Source: Nitrosomonadales bacterium
Lineage (GTDB): Bacteria; Pseudomonadota; Gammaproteobacteria; Burkholderiales; Gallionellaceae
Direction: 5' to 3'
NCBI GenBank assembly: GCA_016721605.1
Contig: JADKHS010000006.1
Coordinates: 1-64,000 of the forward strand
Length of the DNA stretch: 64,000 nt
Below the pieces are notes generated by a model. The model worked only from the letters and a program-made list of their open reading frames with translations, was not told where the DNA came from and ran no database searches. Position numbers and translations under genes: made by a program. This document shows positions 49,561 to 59,303 of this stretch, one piece after another (the first letter of the stretch is position 1; each line of letters begins with the position of its first letter).

Positions 49561-50334
49561 TCATTCAGTCCAATGCTTGGATATCCAGGGTGCGGCCTGC
49601 ACGTATCGGAACCTTCGGTTACGCCGTCCAACCAGCGCATCGGGTGGGTTGACTTCGCCATGAAAAATCAGGATGCGCGCACTCTCTGGAATAATTGGGG
49701 CAGACCAATAGTTGTAAGGCCAACGGGGAATACAGTGATATTTGAAACTACGGCACCAAGCATCAGGCCAATAGCTCAACTTCCCTTGGCGATGCAACCA
49801 GTCAGAGAGGAATGCCTGCTCATGCCGGAAGTTACGTCGTACATCAATTTGTTTTGCCCGGAATTCGGCCAACAATTCAGCATGTGCGCCAAGACGAAAG
49901 CGATAAACTGAAGAATTGCCGGTAATGCGCCAACGCCGCTTCCAATCGTGGATGATCAGAAATTCGCCCGGTTGTTCAAAAAAACAGTCAATGTCATCGA
50001 CAATCACCACATCAAGGTCGAGAAACAGCGCGGTACCTTGTAATCCGTGTAGATTGGCCTCAAAGGTAGTCAGTTTTTTCCAACCGCGCTCAGGAATATC
50101 TTCTGGCAAAGCTAAATCAGGAATGGGCAAGCACTGCACTTCGGCGCGCACACCTTCACTTCGATCAGTTAAGCAGACGAAACGAAACGGCCCACGCAGA
50201 TGCCGTGTCACCATCGCGTATAGTCTGTTGACGTATTCCGAGCCGTACTTAACGCCCCATTTCATACACAAAATGACACGCTCGTCAGTGCCGACATTGG
50301 GCTTAGTTACTGATTTTTCAATTTCTTGCGTCAT
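49561..50334 (-). CDS. LPS glycosyltransferase with DxD motif
   Basis: A 257-residue protein with ALFLDLDVVIVDDIDCFF, a DxD-like metal site, and WGVKYGSEYVNRLYAMV near the start. It belongs to a family of cytoplasmic sugar transferases (GT8-like by layout) found in LPS and capsule clusters. The sugar is unknown. The stop of the O-antigen ligase overlaps its start by 4 bp, so the two are coupled. No frameshift. Confidence 0.78.
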   Translation of the reverse strand: MTQEIEKSVTKPNVGTDERVILCMKWGVKYGSEYVNRLYAMVTRHLRGPFRFVCLTDRSEGVRAEVQCLPIPDLALPEDIPERGWKKLTTFEANLHGLQGTALFLDLDVVIVDDIDCFFEQPGEFLIIHDWKRRWRITGNSSVYRFRLGAHAELLAEFRAKQIDVRRNFRHEQAFLSDWLHRQGKLSYWPDAWCRSFKYHCIPRWPYNYWSAPIIPESARILIFHGEVNPPDALVGRRNRRFRYVQAAPWISKHWTE

Positions 50335-51530
50335 ACTGCTCGGACGTGATTACGCGTCACACCAGCCAGCGGAATGGCAAGCAAAACCATAAATGGCATG
50401 CCAAATACCGCATCCCGCAAGATAGCGTTAAACATGCCGCCAACCATGATGGCTATCCCCAACATACCTAGCCACATACCAGGGGCGCCACCAATTTTCC
50501 AGGCAACGGTCAATTGGGTCAGCCATATCCATAACAAGGCAGCCAATCCGATTAATCCAATTTCGGCAGCGTAAAACAGGTAATCATTGTGTGGGGTACG
50601 TGTTCCTTCACTGGGCAAACCTTTGGCATGTTTTTGATACTGCGATGGCCAAGTTGCTATTCCGTGGCCCGTCCATGGTTTTTCAGCAATAATTTTGGAG
50701 GTAACGCTATACATTTCTAATCGAATGCCATCATCACTTATTTGCTGGCCTTGTGAAAAGGCATTAATATCATCTATCGTACCGATGGTGCGCAAACGCA
50801 AATTCGATGCAGATAGCCAGGTAACCGTAAGCAACAATACGAACCCAAGTATCCAGAGCACGCTACGCCAAGACATTGTGAGATATTTCAAAAAAAATAA
50901 TAAACATAACAAGACAAAAATCAGACTGGCAGTGCGCGTCTTGGCAAGAAATAACAACGCGATTACAACATATAAAAATGCTGAAACCCTCAACCAAAGC
51001 CACCGGCGATCAGTAAGTGATGCCATCTCGTACAGCATCCATCCAGCAGCGATCGCCAGCAAAATGCCAAGCAAAATAGATTTGTTTCCTCGATAAACCA
51101 GATAATTCGCAAATATTTCTATGTTTGGAAGTATCTGCAATAGATTGAGGTAATACAACGTTGCTGCATAGAGTGCGCCAACAAAAAAAGCCGTGACTGC
51201 CCGTTTTTGCCAATCTCCTGATCCGACACTAATAAAAAACAACAAAACAATATAAATTTGATAGTGGAAAAAACCTGACCAGAAGGAATTTTGAGGCCGC
51301 TCCAATAAAATTGCGGCACAACATGTTATTGCAGACAAACCTAGAATAGGCCAAAAAAAGTGGACTTTCTTTAATGGTCAATCATTTCGATCGATAATCT
51401 CCAGAATACAATAAACTAAATAAAAACAGGAAGATGCCAGTGTATATTATACCAACTGGAAAAATAACGTCAGTGGCAAAAAAGATAGAACTGTTTGGGG
51501 CAATAAATCGCGCCGGAATGCAGGGTTCAT
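50331..51530 (-). CDS. O-antigen ligase/polymerase family membrane protein (broken N-terminus)
   Basis: Joins O-antigen to the lipid A core (WaaL) or polymerises it (Wzy). The intact part (51338-50331, 335 residues) has about nine membrane helices and the family loop ending TPHNDYLFYAAEIGLIGL. Upstream, MNPAFRRDLLPQTVLSFLPL, VGIIYTGIFLFLFSLLYSGD and HFFWPILGLSAIT follow on the same strand in shifting frames, so the true start is near 51530 and at least two indels lie between 51340 and 51470. The mended length of about 399 residues is normal. Confidence 0.8.
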
Positions 51531-51588
51531 AATTGCATGGTTATTTAGATTTAAATTTCAAATGTAATAAAGCCATGATTAAGGCTAC

Positions 51589-51687
51589 TCAAACAACAGT
51601 GTTGCCAACCAGACATGGCCGATGCTCGAGCAATATACCGCCGGCCAGCATGGGCGCACGATCAAATAACGGTAAAGAGGAATTCAT
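51589..51687 (-). pseudogene. Truncated start of the gene after pyrF (possible hldE remnant)
   Basis: A 32-codon frame whose ATG overlaps the pyrF stop (ATGA), the sign of a coupled gene. It reads MNSSLPLFDRAPMLAGG and then diverges. In related bacteria pyrF is followed by the heptose kinase/adenylyltransferase gene hldE (rfaE), which starts with a similar LP.F.RA...L..GD stretch. I infer a cut-off hldE, but the match is short. Confidence 0.4.
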
Positions 51688-52385
51688 ACCACCTCTCCGA
51701 TTTGTTTAATAATACCCTGTAGTACCTGCAACGGATCGGCGGCACGGGTGACGGGACGGCCAATTACCAGATAGTCCGCGCCTTGACCCAGTGCGGCACA
51801 CGGTGTCATAACGCGTGATTGATCATCGGCAGCAGCATCGGCCAGACGAATACCCGGCGTAACTAAACAGAATTCACTTCCACAGTGCTGGCGTAGCAAA
51901 GCAGCCTCCCGTGCAGAACATACCACACCGTCCAACCCACTATCACGCGCAAGCTTTGCTAAGCGCAGCACCATCTCGGCAGGAGTCGTTACAATCCCTA
52001 GATCGGCCAAATCTTCCTGTGCCATACTGGTAAGCACTGTCACGGCAATCAGTTTAGGCGATTGGGGATACAAGCTCATTGCTTCACGCGCCGCTTCCAT
52101 CATCTTGCGCCCACCTAGTGCGTGTACGTTGACCATCCACACGCCTAATTCAGCGGCAGCTTTACATGCTTGTGCGGCTGTATTGGGGATGTCATGAAAT
52201 TTAAGGTCAAGGAATATTTCAAAACCACGCTGCATTAACTGTTCGATCAATTGAAACCTTGCCGCGGTAAATAATTCCAGTCCCACCTTGAGGCGACACA
52301 TTGCAGGCTCAAACCGTGCCACCAATTCCAGAGCAGGCTGCGTATCGGCGTAATCAAGAGCGATGATTATCTTGGGATCGCTCAT
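51684..52385 (-). CDS. pyrF: Orotidine 5'-phosphate decarboxylase
   Basis: Last step of UMP synthesis. The active-site motif FLDLKFHDIPNTAAQA (Asp-Lys-x-x-Asp) is near residue 60, and the phosphate-binding end GADYLVIGRPVTRAADP is intact. The start is ATG 52385 (MSDPKIIIALDYAD); the open frame goes on upstream into lapB but is not conserved there. About 233 residues. Its start overlaps the lapB stop by 4 bp (ATGA). Confidence 0.96.
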   Translation of the reverse strand: MSDPKIIIALDYADTQPALELVARFEPAMCRLKVGLELFTAARFQLIEQLMQRGFEIFLDLKFHDIPNTAAQACKAAAELGVWMVNVHALGGRKMMEAAREAMSLYPQSPKLIAVTVLTSMAQEDLADLGIVTTPAEMVLRLAKLARDSGLDGVVCSAREAALLRQHCGSEFCLVTPGIRLADAAADDQSRVMTPCAALGQGADYLVIGRPVTRAADPLQVLQGIIKQIGEVV

Positions 52386-53558
52386 ATGTTTAGTCCATTT
52401 TCTTCGTTTCTGCGTGGCGAATAGGTTTCCCAACCATGACATGCCGGGCAATGCCAATAAAATTGGCGTGCCTTAAAACCACAATTAGCACACCGGTACA
52501 TTGCCAGCATTCGCGTACGTTGGTGCACTAAATTTTTCACCATCTCCACATCAGCACGGTGTTCGCTTGATACACCAAGCAAACGCGCCTCAAGCAGCTT
52601 ATCTAGACCAAGCAGTATAGGATTGCGCTGCAGCTCATCACGGACTAGCCTATATGCCGCTTCAGCCCCATCACGTTGCAGGATGGCATCAAATAGCACA
52701 TTCATTAAATCCAACGAGGGGTGTTTATTTAAGTAGGTTTGTAATTTGTCAATTCCTGCATCTACACGCCCAGTTTGACGATATGCCTGTAGCAAACGTT
52801 CAGCCACCAAGGGCAGATACTGCTGGTTCTGTTGTTCGATACGCTGCCAGATTTCAATGGCGTTTGAAAAATGCTGCGCCGAATTTTCCATGTCGCCTAA
52901 CATCATCGTGGCGCGCACTGACTGAGGATTGGCTTCCAGTGCCTGTTCCAGATGAATGCGGGCAGCATCGATTTGCTGTTGCGCCAACTCTGCGGCAGCC
53001 AGTTCACAATAGAAGAAGGCAGCTTCCTTACCATGCGGCTGACCGCATAACACAGTCAAACGTTGTGTTACGTCAATCGCCTTAAACCAATCCTTTTCTT
53101 TTTGGTACAACTCGAGCAAAAAATTTAACGCGGCCTTGGCATAGGATGTAGCTTGTAATTTTAGAAACAGTTCTTCGGCGCGATTTAATATTCCGGCATT
53201 AAGGTAATCCTGCGCCAACTCAAATAACGCCTGTTGCTTCTTGTCTTCTTCTAGGTCGACGCGTTCAATCAAATTCAGATGCATGCGAATGGCGCGGTCT
53301 ACCTCGCCACGGCGGCGAAACAAAACTACCTAGCGCAAAGTGCAATTCAATTGTCTGTGGATCAACTTTGACTACCTCAATAAACGCCTCGATTGCTTTA
53401 TCCTGTTGCTCATTGAGCAAGAAGTTTAGTCCTTGAAAATAGGAACGTGGCAGCGCACTAGATTCAAATAACATTTGCTTGATATCAATACGCGCTGTCA
53501 GCCAGCCCATACCAAAAAATAGCGGAAAAACCAGCAGCATCCACAGCTCAAATTCCAT
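52382..53558 (-). CDS. lapB: Lipopolysaccharide assembly protein LapB (one frameshift)
   Basis: Inner-membrane protein that controls LPS synthesis by guiding LpxC proteolysis. An N-terminal membrane helix (LLVFPLFFGMGWLTAR), about nine TPR helical pairs and a C-terminal rubredoxin-like zinc site (YRCANCGFKARQFYWHCPAC) are present. The frame breaks in the AAAA at 53322-53325: removing one base gives FALGSLFRRRGEVDRA. The mended length is about 391 residues, as in the family. It is next to lapA, as usual. Confidence 0.93.
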
Positions 53559-53773
53559 AAATGACAGATCAGATTAAAATATTATATGGTAAGCAATCAG
53601 CCTAAGTATTTCATAAACCAATTATAAAGTTACACAAAAAATTTTATTTGTTAGAAAAATTTAGAAGGGAAGGGCAATATATGCCACGTCCGGAAAATTC
53701 TATATCTTGCATAGTAGGTACAACATCATCAGTCATTGACTGTTTAATGGCCGGATTTATGACACATATCAAT

Positions 53774-54061
53774 TCATGACATATCTAGGTTAGCATCGTT
53801 AACATTGGCAAGTTTGTTTTTTAGGCGCAGCTCGCGTTTTAGGGTGGCAATTTCCCTGCGTTGCCGAAAAATATTGCCCAGCACTGCGACAACACCGACG
53901 CTCACACCCACGGCAAAAAAAAGAAACAGAATAAGTATTAGTGATGTTTGCCATTCATAGCCAAAAAAATAGTGTAACACTACAGGTTGATCGTTCTTTA
54001 TGGCAAAACCAAGAAGAAACAAAAATAATACTGTACGCAGCAACCAAATCATATAACGCAT
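53774..54061 (-). CDS. lapA: Lipopolysaccharide assembly protein LapA
   Basis: A 95-residue DUF1049 membrane protein with two helices (about residues 5-22 and 40-62) and a charged coiled tail (RQRREIATLKRELRLKNK). LapA works with LapB. There is a 215-bp A+T-rich spacer before lapB, longer than usual for this pair. Confidence 0.88.
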   Translation of the reverse strand: MRYMIWLLRTVLFLFLLGFAIKNDQPVVLHYFFGYEWQTSLILILFLFFAVGVSVGVVAVLGNIFRQRREIATLKRELRLKNKLANVNDANLDMS

Positions 54062-54213
54062 AATTCACCTGCAATAATTTTTTGTTGCAATATTAAGTAC
54101 GAATGAGCAAAAAATTGACGGCACTATCTTGCGACAGGCCGCCAACTTTTTTATTACAAAATAATACTTACGACTAAATTGTCCCGAGCTCTCTAAAAAA
54201 GTCAGAACAGACT

Positions 54214-54501
54214 TCAGGAAGGTGTGTAATCAACCCGTTCACGTAATTCCTTCCCCGCCTTGAAATGTGGCACATACTTGGCCGGAACCTGCACCTTATC
54301 ACCAGATTTTGGATTGCGTCCCATCCGCGGTGGACGATAGTTCAACGCAAAACTGCCGAAACCACGGATTTCAATGCGTCCTCCCCGCGCTAAGGTTTCC
54401 GACATGGCATCAAGGATTACTTTAACTGCCAGATCGGTATCTTTGGCCAATAGTTGCGGATAACGCTCCGCCAACTTTGCGATAAGATCAGAACGGGTCA
54501 T
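54214..54501 (-). CDS. ihfB: Integration host factor beta subunit
   Basis: DNA-bending nucleoid protein; with IhfA it helps sigma-54 promoters and recombination. The sequence MTRSDLIAKLAERYPQL and the DNA-binding arm RIEIRGFGSFALNYRPPRMG with GRNPKSG are characteristic. The start is ATG 54501; an in-frame GTG is 9 bp upstream. It has 95 residues and a short spacer from rpsA. Confidence 0.96.
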   Translation of the reverse strand: MTRSDLIAKLAERYPQLLAKDTDLAVKVILDAMSETLARGGRIEIRGFGSFALNYRPPRMGRNPKSGDKVQVPAKYVPHFKAGKELRERVDYTPS

Positions 54502-54513
54502 TCCTATCACTCC

Positions 54514-56247
54514 TTACTGTGCGTCAATCTTGCTGGTTTCCATTTTAGCCTTAAGCAAGGCACCCAAATTGGTCGTTCCGGCCGTAGTAGATGTGTTGTC
54601 TACAGCAGGTGGAGCAGATTTCTGCATTATTACCGCTTCATCTGTCTTGTCCAAGGCCTTGATCGACAAATTAATGCCACGATTTTTGCGATCTACGTTA
54701 ATAACCATAGCTTTCACTGTATCGCCTTCCTTCAAATGGTTACGAATGTCCTCAACACGGTCAGTGGACACTTCAGAAGCCTTGAGGAAACCCTCAACAT
54801 CACCATCCAGGGTAATAGTTGCGCCTTTGGCATCAATTGCCTTAACCACACCGTTTACCACACTGCCTTTATCGTGTGTTGCGATATAACCATTAAAGAC
54901 ATCGCCATCCATTTGTTTGACGCCTAACGAAATGCGCTCACGCTCTACATCAATTGCCAGTACCACGGCCTCAAGTTCATCGCCTTTCTTATAATTGCGT
55001 ACAGCTTCTTCGCCAGGTACAGACCAGGAAAGGTCAGACAAATGTACTAAACCATCGATCCCACCTTCCAAGCCGATGAAAATACCAAAATCAGTAATCG
55101 ATTTGATCTGGCCTTTTACCTTATCGCCTTTTTTATGGTTCAAGGCAAAATCGTCCCATGGATTGGATTTGCATTGCTTCATACCAAGAGAGATACGGCG
55201 GCGTTGCTCATCAATTTCCAGAATGATGACCTCAACTTCATCACCGAGTTGCACCACCTTGGAAGGATGTACGTTCTTGTTAGTCCAATCCATTTCGGAT
55301 ACATGCACCAGACCTTCAATACCCTGTTCGATTTCTACGAATGCGCCATAATCAGTCAGGTTGGTCACTTTACCAAACAGTCGGGTACCTTGTGGATAAC
55401 GGCGCTCCAAGCCGGTCCATGGGTCATCACCCATCTGCTTGATGCCGAGAGAAACACGGTTTTTCTCTTGGTCGAATTTAAGTATTTTGGCTTCCACTTC
55501 ATCGCCAACCGCCAGCACTTCAGATGGATGTTTGACACGACGCCAAGCCAAGTCGGTAATATGAAGCAGGCCATCAATACCGCCCAAGTCCACAAACGCG
55601 CCATAGTCAGTAATATTCTTAACAATACCCTTGACAATTGCGCCTTCTTTCAGGTTTTCCATCATGGCCTGACGATCCGCTCCATGGCTTGCTTCCAACA
55701 CCGCGCGGCGCGAAACGACTACGTTATTACGTTTACGATCCAGCTTGATGATCTTGAGTTCCATGGTCTTATTTTCGTAAGGTGCAGTGTCCTTGACCGG
55801 TCGGATATCCACTAACGAACCGGGTAAGAATGCACGTATGCCATTCACCATAGCAGTCAAGCCACCTTTAACTTTGCCACTGACATAACCTTCAACGATT
55901 CTGCCTTCTTTCATCGCTTCTTCCAGCTCGATCCATGCAGCGAGGCGTTTAGCCTTCTCGCGCGACAGCTTGGTTTCACCGTAACCATTTTCTAGCGATT
56001 CAATCGCTACAGTAACGAAATCGCCAGCTTTTACTTCAATTTCGCCTGCGGCGTTGAAGAATTCCTCGACAGGGATAAAGCTTTCGGATTTCAGACCGGC
56101 ATTCACCACCACTACATTATGATCGATGCGCACAATATGTGCAGTGACCAACTCGCCCGCGCGCATTTCTTTGCGCGTCAAACTTTCTTCAAACAGGGAG
56201 GCGAAACTTTCCAGGTCGTTTTCAATTACAGCAGCGTTAGCATTCAT
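54514..56247 (-). CDS. rpsA: 30S ribosomal protein S1
   Basis: Binds mRNA on the 30S subunit. Six S1 domains can be counted across 577 residues, with repeated GxVxxxxDYGAFVDL-type strands (for example ITDYGAFVDLGGIDGLLHI). The length is normal for proteobacteria and the frame is intact. No clear Shine-Dalgarno lies before the ATG at 56247, as is typical of rpsA, which is under self-control. Hairpins lie in its leader (56270-56322). Confidence 0.97.
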   Translation of the reverse strand: MNANAAVIENDLESFASLFEESLTRKEMRAGELVTAHIVRIDHNVVVVNAGLKSESFIPVEEFFNAAGEIEVKAGDFVTVAIESLENGYGETKLSREKAKRLAAWIELEEAMKEGRIVEGYVSGKVKGGLTAMVNGIRAFLPGSLVDIRPVKDTAPYENKTMELKIIKLDRKRNNVVVSRRAVLEASHGADRQAMMENLKEGAIVKGIVKNITDYGAFVDLGGIDGLLHITDLAWRRVKHPSEVLAVGDEVEAKILKFDQEKNRVSLGIKQMGDDPWTGLERRYPQGTRLFGKVTNLTDYGAFVEIEQGIEGLVHVSEMDWTNKNVHPSKVVQLGDEVEVIILEIDEQRRRISLGMKQCKSNPWDDFALNHKKGDKVKGQIKSITDFGIFIGLEGGIDGLVHLSDLSWSVPGEEAVRNYKKGDELEAVVLAIDVERERISLGVKQMDGDVFNGYIATHDKGSVVNGVVKAIDAKGATITLDGDVEGFLKASEVSTDRVEDIRNHLKEGDTVKAMVINVDRKNRGINLSIKALDKTDEAVIMQKSAPPAVDNTSTTAGTTNLGALLKAKMETSKIDAQ

Positions 56248-56269
56248 TTATAAAGATATCCAAGACAAA

Positions 56270-56284
56270 CCCGCTTTTGGCGGG
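56270..56284 (-). promoter_or_regulatory. Hairpin in the rpsA leader
   Basis: CCCGC/GCGGG stem with a 5-nt loop, about 23 nt before the rpsA start. S1 is known to repress its own mRNA in E. coli through leader structures; this hairpin is a candidate part of that control here (inference). Confidence 0.45.
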
Positions 56285-56291
56285 GCTGGTT

Positions 56292-56322
56292 AAAAAACCC
56301 GAACGATAGGTTCGTTGCGGGG
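56292..56322 (-). terminator. Possible attenuating terminator between cmk and rpsA
   Basis: GAAC/GTTC stem (56301-56313) with GGG next to it, then a run of six T on the minus strand (56292-56297). The stem is short, so it may only reduce read-through from aroA-cmk into rpsA. Confidence 0.4.
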
Positions 56323-56372
56323 CTATCAAACGTACATCAATACAACTTTTATATCGGACTCATGCGCAGGAC

Positions 56373-58323
56373 TCAATGCATGGAATGATAACGCGTTAGC
56401 ACTTCCTGCATCGCTTGCCCGATGGTCAAGTCGGTAGTGTCGAGCAAACTGGCTCCGGGCATCTGTTGCAATGGAGCCGCAATACGCCGACTATCTCTCT
56501 CATCGCGCGCGAGAATTTTTTCTAAAAGGTCTGGAATATTAGCACTGATTCCTTTTTCCATCAACTGTTTATAACGCCGTTCGGCGCGAACCTCTGCACT
56601 GGCAGTTAGAAATACTTTTAAAACCGCATCAGGAAATACCACTGACGCCATATCACGGCCATCCGCAACCAATCCTGGTGCCCGACGGAAAGCATGTTGC
56701 TTGCCCAATAATGCGGTGCGCACCGCTGGCAATGTCGCCACTCTGGACGCCGCAATCGCTGATTGTTCGGAACGCAACTCATCATTCACCTGCACGCCAT
56801 TCAGCCAGGAATCCACTCCCTCGAAGCGTATATCCATGTGCGCCGCCAGATCAGCCAATTGATCTTCCGCATCCAACGCTATTCCATGTTGTTGCGCAGC
56901 TAACGCCAACAAGCGATACAACGCACCGCTGTCAAGATAATGAAATCCAAGTTGTGCTGCAACCAGTTGCGCCACGGTACCCTTGCCGGAAGCAGAAGGG
57001 CCATCAATGGCAATAACTGGCACAGCTTTAACCACGCTGGCAAAACATTCAAAATAGTCCGGAAAGGTTTGGCTACGCATTCAGGATCGTTAATACGCAC
57101 ACCCGTCTGATTAAATGCGGCAAGTGAGAAACACATTGCCATGCGATGGTCATCGTAGGTATCGATTGAGTATTGAGGGGCCAAAATCAAGGATTGAGGC
57201 GGCGTGATGCGAATGAAATCTGCGCCTTCTTCCACCGTTGCGCCAAGTTTTCGCAATTCAGTGGCCATTGCTGCGATGCGATCGGTTTCCTTAACGCGCC
57301 AGCTGGCGATATTCCGCAGCGTGGTTACACCGTCGGCAAACAGTGCACACGCTGCCAGCGTCATCGCCGCATCGGGAATGTGATTGCAATCCAAGTCTAT
57401 GCCTTTCATTCTGCCATTTTCCGGTGCACGCGCTTCCATCCAGTTCGGCCCCATTGCGATGCGCGCACCCATAAGCTGTAATGCTTCGGCAAAGCGCACA
57501 TCGCCCTGAATACTATCGTGACCTACACCCTCAACCCGTACTGGGCCGCCACCGATGGCGCCCGCAGCCAAAAAATACGAAGCGGATGAAGCATCGCCCT
57601 CGACATGAATCAAACCCGGCGTGGTATAGCGGCTGTCGGCAGAAACCGTAAACGAATTCCAGCCGTCTCGATCAACCTGAACTCCAAAACGCGCCATTAT
57701 CGCCAGCGTAATTTCGACATAGGGCTTGGAAATCAATTCGCCCATCACCTCAACCGTGGTTGAACTTGCATTAATGGTAGCGCCATCAATAAAGCACTGA
57801 GAAACTGACTGGAAACGTCACCGCGTACTGCAACGCGGCTGCCGCTGAGTAGCTTAGCAGGATGTATTTCGAGTGGAGGAAAACCTTCCGCACCCAGATA
57901 TCGGATATCCGCACCTAATTCACGTAACGCATCCACCAAATCGGCGATTGGGCGCTCGTGCATACGCGGCACGCCAGACAGTTGATAATGTCCTCCCGCC
58001 AATGCCAGAGCAGCTGTCAAGGGGCGAAAAGCTGTGCCCGCATTGCCGAGAAACAGCTGGGCATCCTTAACCGGAAAATCACCAGCGCACCCTTGTACTC
58101 GATAAGCATGGTCTCCCAATGCTTCCACTGATACGCCCAAAGTGCGCAATCCTTGTAGCATGTGCTCCGTGTCATCCGAATGCAAAAGATCACGGATTTC
58201 AGTAACCCCATGAGATAACGCTGAGAGCAACAGCATGCGGTTGGAAATACTTTTGGAACCAGGAAGACGCACAGTACCTTGGGGCTCAGTAAGGAGGAAG
58301 ATCAATAAATTTTGATTTGTCAT
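56373..58323 (-). CDS. aroA-cmk: Fused EPSP synthase/cytidylate kinase (AroA-Cmk; two frameshifts)
   Basis: One polypeptide with 5-enolpyruvylshikimate-3-phosphate synthase (aromatic pathway) at the N-terminus and CMP kinase at the C-terminus. AroA motifs: LPGSKSISNRMLLLSAL, FLGNAGTAFRPL, MHERPIADLV, ISKPYVEITL, DDHRMAM and VAKTFPDYF. Cmk motifs: IDGPSASGKGT, LDSGALYR, DGRDMASVVFP. Breaks: near 57758 (one base missing) and the TTT at 57068-57070 (minus-strand AAA). With the latter mended, the AroA frame runs through ECFASVVKAVPVIAIDGP into Cmk without a stop. The mended length is about 650 residues. The same fusion is known in some betaproteobacteria. Confidence 0.92.
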
Positions 58324-58442
58324 TTCAAAGTAAATAATGCGGTCATTGCAAAGTGAACCATAAGTAGGGGGTGAATAGTGTTAAACAATAGGCTGCGTAT
58401 GTTCATTTTTTCTAACTAAATCCACCTGCATAAATATTTTTT

Positions 58443-59303
58443 TCATGGCCATATAGCTATAGGCGAAGTTTTGCTGTAGTCATTCCAGCGAGTATTTTTG
58501 ACTGCTGTTTCCATCAAGGTGACCTCTTCATCCGGCGCGCCACCACCGTCCTCATTATCACTAAGGCCAACCCCATAAATCAGTCCGCCACTTTCTGTAA
58601 TGATAAAGCGGTTATGCATTTGTGCTTTCTCGTAAATATGCAATTGCATCTTCACGCCTGACGGCAACATGGAAACGCTCTGCTGGAAACGTCGAATCAG
58701 TTCGTCGTTCGCGATTTCATCGCTGCGATGTATTTCCACAACGGCTTTGCTGCCGGGCAATAGAGAATATATTTCCTCTAGCGGTCGCTGATAGCGAGGC
58801 TTGGTAGGGTCAAAATGCGGATCAACCAGCTTAATTATTTTAGCGTGCCGGATCAAAAATTCAGCACAGCCTATCAGGGCTTGGGCTGTTCGAGGAACAG
58901 CGCACTGTCGAGCGGCTTTAAAGCGCGGGTTTTCTTCATCAATTTCATCTTTTAGCAGCACATCCGGGTGGTCTACAGCAGTAGCTGAGATAATCGCCGC
59001 AAAGGGTTTGCGTGCATGCTCTACTAATGCCCGATCAATCCACGGCTGAGAACCTTCGCCACTCGGTCGGCTCGTATCAAAAACGATATCACTACCAAAT
59101 TTATTCAGGCGCTCCACAATTTTGGAAAACTCGACTTTACCTTTATGCTCGCGCAAAGCAGAATCACAAACTAGCTTCCTCCACTTTTTTGGAAATGAAG
59201 AAATCACCCGCCCTTGGCTCACACCAAACTTCTCTGTAAAGTAGCAAAATTCGCGATAAGACGAAGTGATGGCATCCGGATCTAATGCAAATTCCTTGAT
59301 CAT
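58443..59303 (-). CDS. Unknown protein with PLD-like C-terminal motif, partner of the AAA ATPase
   Basis: A 286-residue protein without a family I can name. Its C-terminal half is like a phospholipase D/nuclease fold: KIIKLVDPHFDP near residue 155 and AQMHNRFIITESGGLIYGVG near 232, where one HxK-like motif would be HNR. The expected second HxK motif is not visible. Its ATG overlaps the ATPase stop by one base (TGATG), so they are made together. By context it may be the effector nuclease of a defence system (inference). Confidence 0.7.
   Translation of the reverse strand: MIKEFALDPDAITSSYREFCYFTEKFGVSQGRVISSFPKKWRKLVCDSALREHKGKVEFSKIVERLNKFGSDIVFDTSRPSGEGSQPWIDRALVEHARKPFAAIISATAVDHPDVLLKDEIDEENPRFKAARQCAVPRTAQALIGCAEFLIRHAKIIKLVDPHFDPTKPRYQRPLEEIYSLLPGSKAVVEIHRSDEIANDELIRRFQQSVSMLPSGVKMQLHIYEKAQMHNRFIITESGGLIYGVGLSDNEDGGGAPDEEVTLMETAVKNTRWNDYSKTSPIAIWP

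Noticed and set aside
52386..52457. Upstream extension of the pyrF frame
   Set aside because: It lies inside the zinc-binding end of lapB; the conserved start is MSDPKIIIALDYAD with an ATGA overlap.
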